Source of the DNA: Hyphodiscus hymeniophilus
Lineage: Eukaryota; Ascomycota; Leotiomycetes; Helotiales; Hyphodiscaceae
Length of the DNA: 64,000 nucleotides
Assembly: GCA_016508695.1 (NCBI GenBank)
Contig: VNKQ01000014.1
Coordinates: 496,001-560,000 of the forward strand
Reading direction: 5' to 3'
Shown here: positions 10,631 to 22,900 of the stretch, one piece after another
How the letters are laid out: every line of letters begins with the position of its first letter
Position numbering within the stretch: position 1 is the stretch's first letter
Notes under the pieces: generated by a model
The model's input: the letters and a program-made list of their open reading frames with translations, nothing else
Told to the model about the DNA's origin: nothing
Database searches by the model: none
Program-made: the position numbers and the translations under genes

Positions 10631-13308
10631 ATGACCGAAGTCGGCGGTAATGGTTCTCGCGGTAAATCCGTCTTGGTCGTCACTACAACTACATTTGTAC
10701 TTGCAACTATATTTGTCGCTGCGAGACTACTCAGTCGCTTCGTGGTCTTGAAGCATAGGACGGCGGACGATTGGTTCATAATTCTATCCTGGGTGAGTTG
10801 TGCGCTGAAGAGCTCGGATGGGGAAGAATTGCGCTGATGCAGATACAGTTTATCGCCTTCGGACTCTCCTTCAGCATCGATTGGGGCACATCCAAAGGCT
10901 TGGGAAGATATGATCCCGATATTCCAGAGGCATGGCGAGGCAGCCTCTACCAAACCGAATATGCGTTCACCATCCTCTACAACCCCGCGTTGATGGCCAC
11001 GAAGACCTCGATCCTCATCTTCTATCTTCGAATGGCGAGGAATACCCAGAAGCTGCTTCGAATCGCTTCCTATGTTACAATGGCAATCGTCAATATTGCG
11101 GGAGTCGTCCTTACGTTCCTCAATGCCTTCCAATGCAGCCCTGTCAGGGCTGCGTACATACCGAATATCCCTGGGAAATGCCTCTCAATCGTCACGCTCT
11201 ATCTATGTTCAGCGCCGGTCAACATCATTACCGATCTTGTTATTCTTGTTCTTCCCATTCCTGTCCTCACCGGAATGAGACTACCGCAAAGGCAAAAGAC
11301 AGTTCTTGTCCTAACGTTCGGCCTCGGGATCTTCGTCACAGTCGTCGATGTAATCCGGATTTACTACTTACAGCAGGCCGTTGACTCGCAAGATTACGCT
11401 CAAGGCCGTCTAGGAACAACACTCGATCTCTCCTGGTCTACTAGCAGCGCGTTGATGTGGAGTGCTGTGGAGGTTAACGTCGGAATCATTTGCGCCTGCA
11501 TCCCAACATTGAAGCCACTCATCAAGCAAATCCTCCCTTCTATGATAGCCGATCCATCTCGAAACGGAACAGCCAAAGAGATCTCTTCCGATTCTCAAGT
11601 CGCTCCTGATGGTTTCGTCGAGCCTGCGCATCGGTTGTCCTCAAGCGGTCACCCAGTTGGTATACGGCCTCTACCACCAGCTCAACTTGGAGGGAACCAG
11701 GCTGAAGAAATGGGGATGATGGATTTCCTCACAACACCTGGCATGGATCTGCATTCTGGACAGACGAATACGCAGGACACTCGTGCAGCAGACAGTACTG
11801 TTTACTTCGGCTTCATTGATATGAGGAGACCGAAGAGCATGCTAAAAACGAAGGGCACAGAAGCCTTCAAATACTGTACCATTGTCACGATTCTGTTCTT
11901 TCTGTGGGGATTTTCTTATGGGCTGCTCAATACTCTTAACAACGAGATATCTACAGTCGCTCGACAAACCGTCAGCCAAACACTAGGTCTGACGACGGCT
12001 TATTTTGGGGGGTATCTCTTCGGACCTTTGACAGTGGGCCAATGGACTCTTCGAAACAGCGGATTCAAGGCGACTTTTATAACTGGATTGTGTATCTATG
12101 GCACTGGGACGCTTATGTTCTGGCCGTCCGCTGTGCTTAAATCGTTCCCAGGCTTTATAATATCTAACTTTGTTGTCGGGTTCGGACTGTCCGTACTTGA
12201 AACCGCAGCAAACCCCTTTCTAGCCCTCTGTGGACCCGCTGAATACGCTGAGTTCCGCTTACTACTCGCTCAAGGAGTTCAAGGTATTGGCAGCATTCTA
12301 TCCCAACTTCTCGCGCAAAAAGCCCTCTTCTCTAGTGTGCGAGTCGATCTATCGCTCATCGACGTACAATGGACATACCTAGCCGTCGCTCTGTTTACCG
12401 TCGTCCTCGCCCTATTTTTCTATTACATGCCACTCCCTGAAGCAACCGACACCGACCTACAAATTCAATCAGATGACCTAGGAATCTACACATCTACCAC
12501 GATCCTCACACCCCGCCTTCCCCTCATCTACCTCACATTGGGTCTCGCAGTTTTCGCTCAATTACTCTATGTGGGCGCGCAAGAGGCAATGTCAGTCTAC
12601 TTCAGCAGCTTACTCACCAGCCTCTCAAAACCGCACACTACCTCCTCGTTGGCTCTATCCCTAGACAACTACTCTATTCTAGCACTTACCACTTTTGCCG
12701 TGGGACGCTTCCTCTTCGCACCCCTCTGTCTCATCATTCCACCCCGTATTCTCCTCCTCTTCACATTCCTTGCCGGCATCGTCTTCTCGACACTCACCAT
12801 GAGCCTCGATCTCACAGCAAACGGAATCGCCGGTCCCGCTCTCGTATTTTTTCTCTTCGAAAGCCCAGTCTGGCCTCTTATCTTTGCCATGGGCCTCCGC
12901 GGAATGGGAAGGCGCACCAAAATGGCTGCGGCGCTATTAACGGCCGCAGCATCCGGAGGGGCCATATTTCAATTTGTTATGTTCGCCGTGCAGCGCGTCT
13001 CGCACCAGACTGTACAATACAGCTTCTGCGTAATAGTGGCCCTCTTCGCATTCGGGACGATCTTCCCCATTTATCTCAATCTTGTTCCCGGCGCGCGACA
13101 CCAAGTCGATCCCGCGAAACCTATGGGGCTCGGTGAAGATGAATTGAGACATGCGAGGGGCGGTATAGAGGCTAGCGAGCCGAGCACGCCCATTAGGAGG
13201 CTGAGTAAGGGATTTGGTGTTGTGTTTGAGAAGATCCGGGGGAGAGGACGGGAGAGTGGGGAGATGCCTGTTGTGGAGCATAGAGAGAGTAGGAGACGGA
13301 GTAGTTAA
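10631..13308 (+). CDS. Fusion: fungal rhodopsin-domain 7-TM protein + FucP-type MFS transporter
   Basis: Predicted 875-residue membrane protein. Exon 1 is 10631-10792; intron 10793-10842 (an alternative acceptor at 10848 is also in frame); exon 2 is 10843-13308. Residues ~1-270 form a 7-TM fungal rhodopsin domain of the PTH11-like class, with landmarks DDWFIILSW, NPALMATKTSILIFYLRMA, LPIPVLTGMRLPQRQKTVL and WSAVEVNVGIICACIPTLK. A polar linker of ~110 residues follows. From about residue 381 (RRPKSMLKTKG) a fucose/sugar-permease-type MFS domain runs through FFLWGFSYGLLNTLN and GLSVLETAANPFLALCGP, ending in a basic tail. No stop interrupts the 2.46-kb exon, so both halves share one reading frame. 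An internal in-frame ATG at 11710 could start a transporter-only product. The substrate and any signalling role are unknown. Confidence 0.85.
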
Positions 13309-14940
13309 GGGAGCACGAGGCCGGGCGATGAATCAAACGACAATCGTATTCTGTCGATCTGATATTGTTAGCTGGCTTACAACCCGGAAACCTTGGACGC
13401 TGTTTTACTGTACAATTAGCGAGCATCGGGCGGCGTCAAGACGTATCTTCTTCTTTCGGCGTATGTATGTATATATGGAAAACGGACCGGAAGGGAAAAG
13501 GTGGATGAATGAAATGGCTCTGATGACGATCGATGCTACGGCTCTCGTCTCTTGTAGGATAGGATGGGATGGGATGGGGAGGTGGCATTCTGGCTTGTAC
13601 AAAGAAAAAATACCCACGTGTTCTCTCCATCGAGGAAAGGACTAGATGAGTCGAATATCATTCATGTTACTTATCCACTTCCTCACTTCCTCACTTCCCC
13701 TCCCGTCAAGGCAAGGCAAGGCAACGCAAGGCACGTCACGTCCTTCGTTTTTTTCCACATGGAAGTTGGAATGAGGTGAGGTATGATGTACCTATGGAGT
13801 GAAAAAGTGTTTCTATCCATCGCCAACGATTCGATTCGCTCCGATTCGCTCCGTACAAACCCAAATCCAAATCCAACTAAGCAAGCAAGCGCGGCGCTTG
13901 CGATTGTGTCTTTCGTCTTTCGTCTGATGTTTAATCCGATAACCCGATAACCAAGAAAAATTCAGGTTAGATTCCCCGGAGACATAGAGGGGGACGGGGT
14001 CACCGAATCCCTGTCTGATCATGAGGCTTTCTGAAGTTTGAAGAACGAGATGCGAGTGCAGTGATTCATTCGTATCAGGGAAGAGTTACTGAATAACAAG
14101 TTGAGTTTGAGTGGCAGGGCTACATGACCGCCATACTGTCGCGTTGGGAGGACGGATGGTATAGAAATCTCAGGTGGAGGTTCCGGAGTGGGAAGGAAGT
14201 CTGAACCTAGCTGGCTGGCAGAGCCGAGATTGGGAATTGGGAATTGGGAATTGCAGAGGGAGACAAGACTGGGCGAGTCCTGTTGAGATCGACGGGAAGG
14301 GGAGGTTTGCTTGCGTTTAGATGTTATTTTATTGTATAGCGATAAGAGGCGAGGCGAGCTTGGGGTGGAATGGAGAATGGAGGAGGTTTTGTGAGCGGGA
14401 TAGGGCTGGTGGCTGGTCGGAGAGGATCGAGAGAGAGGATGGAGAGAGAGGGTGGGAGGGTTATTTTTCACCATCGTGAACAGAACGGATTTCTGAAGAG
14501 AGTCGAGAGGGAGTGCAAGGAGGGCGGCACACTTGCAAGGCAAGGTGTTGCTACTTAGCAACTGACAGCTTGATCATGCTCGACCGAGAACAGTGTGAGT
14601 GGAGTAGGTCACTTCATGTGAGGAATTGGCATGATAAGATGGAGAGCGCTGGGTGGATTATCTTTGAGGAAGAGAACATGAATGGATTGCATATAAAGAT
14701 GCCCAGGTCTAGTAGTTCCAAAAGTCTACACGCTTTCGAACGGTACGTGATCTATCATCGTATTATCGTTCCAACTCAGACCAAGAACCTAACGCCCTCC
14801 GCGGACTCGAAGCAACGCCTCGGATGCAATCTAGCCGGTTGTTATGCAGCTTTGCCCTCACCCAGAATATCATTATCCTCGGCTCGACTCGCCGGGAAAG
14901 GCAGAGAGTGGTCCAATATCATATCTGATGCAGTGCAGAA
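13309..14940. other. Intergenic with short simple repeats
   Basis: No confident gene. Small direct repeats are visible: GGATGGGAT units near 13560-13580, CAAGGCAAGG units near 13709-13730, ATTCGATTCGCTCCG at 13828-13852, and a TTGGGAA heptad repeated three times near 14229-14250. A CACGTG lies at 13616-13621. A minus-strand ATG at 14474 opens 151 low-complexity codons that I do not accept as a gene. Confidence 0.45.
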
Positions 14941-16986
14941 TCAATACAAGCCTCTCCCACTGGCTAGTCGCACGAAGCTGTACGGTACATTCTGTCCGAC
15001 AAGCAGACGTAGCGTCTCTACCGTTGTGAACGCACTAGTGTCCGCGACACCATACGCCGTCCATCCGGTCTGTTCTGCGACTCCCAGAGGATCTACCTTC
15101 CTTGGTCCATTCGCCAGATCGACGAACACTTTTCCTTTGCCACCATTGCCACCGTTCCCAATGCCATTCGATCCAGAACCGAATTTTCCGTTACTAAAGT
15201 GTCGAAGAAGGGGTTGCACGAGATGTGACTTATCCGGCGGCAGGGCAGAGATGATGGCGAACGGCTGATCGACACGCTGCACGCTCTCAATCGAAGTGAA
15301 TGGTTCGACACCTGAAGCCAGGGGACCTTGGGCTTTGAACCCAACCGTGTATATCTTGCCGATATTCAAGCTTCGTAAGGCAAAGATCACCGACGCTGCG
15401 TCTTCCCCGTTGCTCGACAGGATTATCGCCGCTCGGTCCTTGTAGGCGGAAGGAGCGAAGTCACGGGTCAGTGTGGCGCGGATACCTTTCCAGGTGGCAT
15501 TATCGCCAATGAAGTGAGATGGTGATGAGGGTGATACGACAATGGTGTCGATGGATCCGATGGTTCTGGCGGCGTCGCTAAGTATCGGGATGTAGGGTTG
15601 CGAGGCCGAAAGAGGAGGATTGATGTATGCACCGCCGAAGTTGGGTTGTAAACAAAAGGCTTCGACGCTTCCTCTCACACCTCGATCTACGCTGGCAAAG
15701 TTGTGAGGAAGACCAAGTTCATTAAAGCACTTCTCGAAGAACGTAGCTTGTGGCGTGGACCGGAAAGAGCCGATGGCATAGATGTTCTTCTTCGGTAGTT
15801 GGCCCATCGTACTCAGAGCGCCATTGATTTCGGCAGCAGACAACTGGCCTGGTGCTGCAACGATGGGGAGCAGTGGATGTGTGATAGGAGAGAATACAGT
15901 GTTGAGCGCTCGAGAAAGCTGACCAATTTGTCCCATGTTGACAGCCGATAGAGGCGGGCCATCGGGATTATTGGCTTTGATCTGAGAGCGAAAGTACTCC
16001 AGCTCGTAGTTCTCTGACATTGAACTGATAACTGTTATCATCTTGACAATATCTCCGTACTTCTTGCACTCCTCGAAAATGGACTGAGCTTGGGTCGAGG
16101 GCCATTTGAAGGTGCCGGAGAGATCATGAAACGCTGAGATTATACGACTATTCCCTCTTTGCTCAAACAATTTTCTTCTGATCTCTTCTGGTAACCAGAC
16201 TTCGACGTCGATGTACTCACAACCCCATTGTATAGCTCGATACAAGTACTGGTAAACTAGCTCCGGGTTGTCCGTAGGGAAGCGGCCATTCTCTCGGTTG
16301 CACCGAGTGGTAAAAATGATAGGTAGTTCGGTTCTCTGCCGTAAGAGCATGACTTGTTCTCCAACATAGCTCAGGCTTGGTACATTGCTAAAGGAGCCAT
16401 CTGAAAGCGGCTCCTTGAGGAGATCAACACGAAGCTCAACCGCATCTGAACCCACAGAGAGGATATCCAAATTCGACAACGCCGTTCGTACATCTGGGAA
16501 AGTAGTAGAGATGAAATAGGTCCGTGGTTTCGTGATGAGAGCTTCATGATGACTGATCTGGCCCAGTGTAAATGCAATGAATCGTGAAAGATCTCTCCGG
16601 AAAAATGGTGTTTCTGTATACAAGAACTCGTAGTCCGAGGCAGCCGAAAGATCAACATCTGGTGGCATTCCCAAGTTCACACAGTGTGCGTTTATTGCAA
16701 CCATGAGGATCCTGTTCCTTGATTCAACATCGGCCTTGGCGTCGCTGGCCGCAATGCCTATGACAGTCCCATGATCCTCACTTCCAACCTTTGAGAAGCC
16801 TGGGGCTAGCCGGTATGGTTTCCCAAGCACGTCCGCAAAGACGGCCACGATCTTCTCCTGCCCTTGGCCATAAACAATGACCACTATGCGAGTGTCTCCC
16901 GGGCCAGCCTTCCTCTCGTTGATCACCCCGTTTGTACTTTTCGGCCTCGTAGGCGTGGGAGCAGACTGAAGCTGCTTGGTCGCCAT
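14941..16986 (-). CDS. AROM-derived dehydroquinase/shikimate-dehydrogenase-like protein, probable quinate repressor homologue
   Basis: Single-exon 681-residue protein related to the C-terminal part of the pentafunctional AROM enzyme and to the QutR/QA-1S quinate-pathway repressors. Residues ~155-385 are a type I 3-dehydroquinase domain: ISTTFPDVRTALSNLDIL, AVELRVDLL, then Arg228 and Glu232, His287 (SAFHDLSGT) and Lys315 (GDIVKMITVI), matching the Glu/His/Schiff-base Lys triad. Residues ~400-681 resemble shikimate dehydrogenase, but the NVT-x-PHK segment reads AYINPPLS, so the catalytic Lys is replaced, and GDNTDW reads GDNATW, so the catalytic Asp is gone. The N-terminus is only ~150 residues and lacks a shikimate-kinase P-loop, so it is shorter than QA-1S (about 900 residues). 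A regulatory role is inferred. A DHQase-only enzyme is the alternative. Confidence 0.8.
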   Translation of the reverse strand: MATKQLQSAPTPTRPKSTNGVINERKAGPGDTRIVVIVYGQGQEKIVAVFADVLGKPYRLAPGFSKVGSEDHGTVIGIAASDAKADVESRNRILMVAINAHCVNLGMPPDVDLSAASDYEFLYTETPFFRRDLSRFIAFTLGQISHHEALITKPRTYFISTTFPDVRTALSNLDILSVGSDAVELRVDLLKEPLSDGSFSNVPSLSYVGEQVMLLRQRTELPIIFTTRCNRENGRFPTDNPELVYQYLYRAIQWGCEYIDVEVWLPEEIRRKLFEQRGNSRIISAFHDLSGTFKWPSTQAQSIFEECKKYGDIVKMITVISSMSENYELEYFRSQIKANNPDGPPLSAVNMGQIGQLSRALNTVFSPITHPLLPIVAAPGQLSAAEINGALSTMGQLPKKNIYAIGSFRSTPQATFFEKCFNELGLPHNFASVDRGVRGSVEAFCLQPNFGGAYINPPLSASQPYIPILSDAARTIGSIDTIVVSPSSPSHFIGDNATWKGIRATLTRDFAPSAYKDRAAIILSSNGEDAASVIFALRSLNIGKIYTVGFKAQGPLASGVEPFTSIESVQRVDQPFAIISALPPDKSHLVQPLLRHFSNGKFGSGSNGIGNGGNGGKGKVFVDLANGPRKVDPLGVAEQTGWTAYGVADTSAFTTVETLRLLVGQNVPYSFVRLASGRGLY

Positions 16987-19900
16987 TTGTAGGGGGTGGA
17001 GATAACTACAGCGCTGGTGGAGTGGTCAAGAGGCTTGGATGTCTCGAGGAGATCGGAGGTATGAATGTATTCGAATATGGTGCCAATTGCGGGGAGATCT
17101 TTGGCAGGCAGCTTCTCGCATGGCAATGGGGCGCGGAGTATCGGGGTGTAGTGTGTGTGCCAGTGGGCTGGTGGTGATGGCACAAAATAGGTAGGTGATG
17201 CTATTTTGGATACAGTTCGTCAACGAGTATTTATGCTCGCACGTTATCGCGTGGTACGATACGTGTACTTGGTAGCTGCTGTAGAAGCTGCTCTTAGATC
17301 AAATCAGTCGTCTCACACTCCTCAATTGTTGCACTACATGGTACCCGTGATCCCCAACGTTTGATCCAAGTGTAGACATCCGCGGTCGAGGTGTTGCAAG
17401 AAGTGGTAGGTCGTAAAGTCGGAGCTTCAATAAGCGCGCTGCCCGATGGCCGTCTTGAGGACGCTCCAGACTGTAGAAGACAGAGCGAGCTGGAGACGCA
17501 TCTGGGAAGAATTCCGCCGAATGTTGGTTTAGAGGGGCAAGGAGGCCTTGAGGGATCAGTGAGACGAGGAGGGAGATTGGTGATTGGAGCGCGGGGTTGT
17601 ACAATGAGTAGCTCTTTGGTCGTTATTTCTTAGCCTATGGCGGACGTTGGGATGTCTGGACGATAGCAGTGGAAAAACTCAGTGAGAGACGGAGGTCAAC
17701 TCGGCGTAGATTGTTCCACCCACGAGGGCTGTCCTTTCTGAATTGTCCTGCATAAAAGCGTAGTTGGACACTCTGGGAAGCATTTTGGAGGCGACAAACG
17801 CCCTGCAGCTCGGAAGCTCAATAAGCTGGGGCACGAGTGGAAAGCGGGACAAGATCTGTGGAGGTCGGGCGACGACGATAAGAACTTCCACCAATGATTT
17901 GAGCAGAATATAATTATTTTCCGACTCTCCGCACAATTCAAACCTCGGATTCGCTATCAAAGGTCAGATACAGAATTCTAGATGTGACAATGGCTTTGCA
18001 TATGCTTGTCCAAAAATCCTGGAAATCAATGTGTCCTGGACAGATAAACTCCATTAACTCTCTGCCTCTACCACTCTACATCAAATCTCGAATTCGGTAT
18101 ATCCAGCATCCTCGCTCGGCGACATTGGATATTACCCACTCATTCAGCCTGATCCGGGTGAGTGTCAAGTTGATCTGTGGTGGAGCATGAGATGCAAGTA
18201 GCTATATTACTTCGCACAATCCTTTCTCCTTCAAGCATTCTCCGTCCATTGAATTGGTTTATTTCGAAGAGTCCTTCCGTTTGTGTTGACTCAATACATA
18301 TGATTTTCTAGTGTTTGCACGTTACTTTAGCTTGACTTTTACGGGAGAATAGTAATCCCGCAAGTAAAATTACCTCAGAAGAGTTGATGTGGAGCTTATG
18401 CTACAAGAGATCTTCTGCCAGGGAGTAGGATAGATACTCGTGATTCCAGCAAGCTGTGAGATATTGGAATCCATAAGTATGGATGTCGCTCGGAAGGAAC
18501 TTTGTGGCCTAGTCCTCCTTCACTCCTCCTACCATGTATTCGAGGATGAATCGGCTCCAACAGCCACTGTCCGGTTTGCATCGTCACGCCAGCTTTTTCA
18601 AGAAGCTGCGAGTCACAAGGAGATACAGTGGTCGGCTTAGTAGCTTCAAAACACGTTGTTTCCCAATCCTATTGGTACTGTTTGGAGAATTCACCTGACA
18701 GTTTTCCTTTGGCCCAAGCGTCGGCTGTGGTGGTTTTACTTCAGAACTTAACGGTGGTGCTCATACACCTTAAGCGTAAGTAGTAGTCGCAGCTTTCCAA
18801 TCCAATGGATAAAGCGCCTCTCGCTGTCTATCGCTTTCGTCCTCGAACTTCCTCAACCTCCGTCGTTTCTGGCACAGCACAAGCAAACCGGCATGGTCGG
18901 CATCCTACCATGTATCGTTGACAGCAACGACGACTAGACTCTCTATACATATATGTCACTCTGGGAATGACTAGCAATCGCGCTAAAGTCCGATCTGAAG
19001 CCACGAGGCTTTGAGGTGTATGACGCGAGTCGATTCGATTACCTTGAAAATGGTGTCCAACACAATAGACCTCTGTGGGGAGATCTGGCTACTCCACAGT
19101 ACCGACTCCCAGGTTCACATGATATGATACGACGCGGGCGAACTCCACAGCGCAAGAGAGGTGTTTCCATCAGCCATATTCACCAAGAAAGGTCGATGTA
19201 ATATGGCACATTGGTCTGGATTTCAGTAGCGAGATAAGTGCCTCGTGTGCTTGGGGTTGCGTTCCGAGTTCGCTGTATCGACTCCAACAGTCATCAGTAC
19301 CTCGTCAGCGAAATTCTTCCTGTCCATGACCGTCTAGGGCTGCCAGTGTGCCACCTGGGGCATCGTGTACTTGCCACTTTGCTCACGAGAAAATCACCTG
19401 CCAAGCTACGACTCGCGTATGGATTGCCTGCAAAGGCGACTCTGCGCAACCACGCGAGTCAGGTAATTAACCCTATCTCCAGATGTCTTGATGGAGAGCG
19501 CCTCTTGTCTCTCGATTATCCGATCATGGTAAAATTTCTGAAGCCGTTGCCAAGGGGTATTTTCCCACTGTACGGAGCACATACTGCCGATCATGCCAAG
19601 AAAAGGCAAAGTGGCAGAAGACACGAAGAAATGCCTCGAACGTAGCTCGGTCAGGGATAGATGAAATAGTGTCCGGACTTCCCGAGAATCCTAACTGCCA
19701 GCTACCTTAGCTACATGTAGTCATGTACAGCTTGTCTTGGCCTTTATTCTCCGTGTTTCTTACGGACCATTTGAGTTTTAGTTTTAGTCTTCTTCATCTT
19801 CTTCTTTTCAGACCACAACCGAGTTTGTCTCGTGTGTTCCTCCAAGGCTCACTGCAACTCCCGAGCATCACACGCCCCTGATGTCACAACTCTGGATATC

Positions 19901-22900
19901 CTTCACCACCGACCGCCCATCTGGTCGTTAAGGGTCACTTCTTCATCCCACTTCTTCATCCGCCCAAAACTCCATTTCTCCAGGGCTCAGTTCATCATTC
20001 CACTGTTGCTGATACCGATCACCCAGTATTTCGCCCATATCCGAAGTATTTTGAGGGTCCGGATGGAGCAGATATGTGGTCCCTCCGAAATACGACCGTT
20101 GAATTTTCTTCTTTTTTCTCTACAACACGACTGAGGATTCGGCAATTTCAATCCCAGTTAGCCGTGCGCAGAGCTGAGCAATGGTTCTTCATTCGTTGAC
20201 ATGGCTGACTAATTATTTTCAAATTGGGTCTCGCAAGGCGGCGACTCTCCGTGAGGCTGAATCCCGCACACCGCCTGCGTGAGTGCCTTGCTCGTACGGC
20301 AGTACCTCGGTAGACAAGCTACACAAGGCCGCATTCAGGCCGGCAGAACATCAATTGCAAACGGCGACGTCATCTTGGCAACATGCCACCCATCTGCGGG
20401 ATGGGAACACAATGGAGGATCTGGCGATGGACCGATTGGTTCATCCTGCTTCATGGAATATCATCTCTTGGACAGGGAGACAGGATTCGGCAGGTAGGTC
20501 CCAAGGAAAACGTAAGTGGAGAGCGGCCTTGGCTGGGCTGTCAAGGATCAGAGCCACCCTCGCACCAAATATCGTCACCGCCGTCAGATGAAAATAGAGA
20601 AGGTCTTTCGGCCGGGTCTCACGTCACCTCACACAAGAGACACTCGGTCCTTGAAAGCATCGCACGAGGCCGGAAGGACAAAGTGGCATGCAGGGGCCCA
20701 GATCAAAGTTTATTGGGATTGTTCCGAAGTCTCGTCCCAGAATTGAGGTTCGGAAGACGTTGATATGTGATGATAGATGCAACAAGGGAGCCTGCAGACC
20801 AATTTATCGTTACTTTGGAATTTTAGTAATCTGCTTGGCGTCGATGTGCAGCCATGCGAAAGGCAGCGACGATGCATTCAGCACTTATTTTGACCATAGC
20901 ACAGCCGCACAAGTTCCACCCGAATCCCGGAACAATAGTTGACATTCAGGACTCTTTGGTTACAACATGATTTGGAAGTTGCAAAAACAAGCTTGTTCCA
21001 CACTTGGTGAGGGGAAAAAAACAAGCAGGCACATCAGCAGGGTGCATGCTCAGTACTGAGGCCTCCATGTCTATCGCAGATCGAAAATCGCCATCTTCAA
21101 AGTGACATTTCACCGAGCGCCTAGAACAGCGTTGATTCCGTGTGAAACGTTGAAGCTAGCACGGCGCTATGCACCTGTCACGATAGTGGCAGATGCGAAG
21201 AGACAAAACCATCTGAGCTCATGACTTCCCAGATCGAGATTATATACGGAAGATGCCGAACAACCTCAAAGGAGGACGCTTGTACCGTGCCCAACGAAAG
21301 AAAGGCTCATAAGTTGTTGATTGGCTCGCGTCAGCATTTCCGATTACCTGGGCTCCAGATCTTGCTCTGGGATCAAAATTTCTGCATCACTAGCAAGAGT
21401 CAGCAAACTCCTTCACCCTTGGCGAGCGGAAACACAATTGCACGAGGTATACAAGGGTCGGTAATCTGATCGGGGAAGAAGAAAACTCACCGCATATTGC
21501 TGTGGATCGACCGAGAGCCGTTCCTTTTTCCAATCATCGCAATCGACAAGGAGAAGGCCTGCGTACCCATGTAGTCAGTTCGGGCTCTGTAGTATTGGAA
21601 AGAATGATCAGCCACTCGTTATTCAAAACCATAAACTCATTTCCAAATATTGGTCTCCAAAACTCTGCAAGGTCGTGGTGACTCTCAAGTCCCGGCGAAT
21701 TCCAAATCTCGATTGAGTCTACATTGGCTGCGCTACTCACGGGGGCCATGGCGATCCCGATGGACATGGATTACGATCTTTCCCACGTGGTAAACCATCC
21801 TTTCGACGACGCGTTATTGGAACATGTAGGATTGAGATTTGTGTACAACTAAATTGATGTTATTCTTAGAATTGGGCGCAAAACGCTCCAACCCGCGGGG
21901 ACAGACGATAATGCATATTGCCGTTGCTTATGATCGCCACATGATAGCTGTTATGGGAAATGGCTGTCCCAGCTATTCGAAAACTGCTGCAGTATCCAGC
22001 GCACGGCATAGGAGCTTCGAAAAGAGGCTTTCCGCATGTGGTTCTAACTTCTCAGTCGAATGACGGGCGCCGACATGCCGGAAAGGCTTAAGCCAGCGGA
22101 GACGCCGTTGAGATTCCATTCACTGACTTTGAGTGTGGACAGGCAAAATAAGTTTTGAGACGGTGGGTTTCAGAGCGAGGACCATAGTCTTGCAGAAGCC
22201 TCTCGAGACCCTACGGAAGCAACACCCAGTCCTGAAGTTTCGAGGTCGATTATGCACTTGTCTGCATTTGGCGAATTTTGACGACCTAGGTTTTGTGGCT
22301 GACCATTCTCCAGCGTAAAGCGGCCCCTACCGTAACGATCTTATCCAGAAAAGAGTCTGTGACGTCCGGACCATGCTCTTCTCAGCAGATTCAGCAGCTC
22401 CGCATTCTCGATTGAGCTGATAGCTGAATCGAAGTGGAGGCAGCACCTCGCTGATAATAGAATATGGACAAGCAAAGAGGGCCTGAGGCGTAATGAAGGA
22501 GCGACTCCCTTCTCCGACGTGTTGTTGCTTGGTTTCCACCATCAACATCATGTCTGCTGTTCCAGGCCTGGGATGAGTTATTGGAATGAAAAGTGCGAAG
22601 CTGCCGTAAGCGCGGGTACAAGTGAGGTTTCGGAAACAAGATAGCAAAGACGTTAATCCCGAATCCCGAATTTCTCGACTCGTACAAAATTATCGGCCAT
22701 ATCTCTCAATGTGGTAAAGACGAGCAAAACGGCGTCCGGGCTGCACGGGATAGGATCTGCGTGATTTTACCTGAGCCATCGCCAATCTCACAACGGGCGC
22801 CAGGGAGTGAGAGGCACAGTCTAACCTTGATTTCAAAACGACCCTGGTTCCCTCAACCGAATGTTTGAGTTAAACACTTCAGGGAACTAATTAACTTTCT

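Noticed and set aside
14019..14474. A 151-codon minus-strand ATG frame in the intergenic region downstream of the fusion gene.
   Set aside because: Composition is low-complexity Ser/Pro/Leu from simple repeats; no domain, no homology clue, no splice support.
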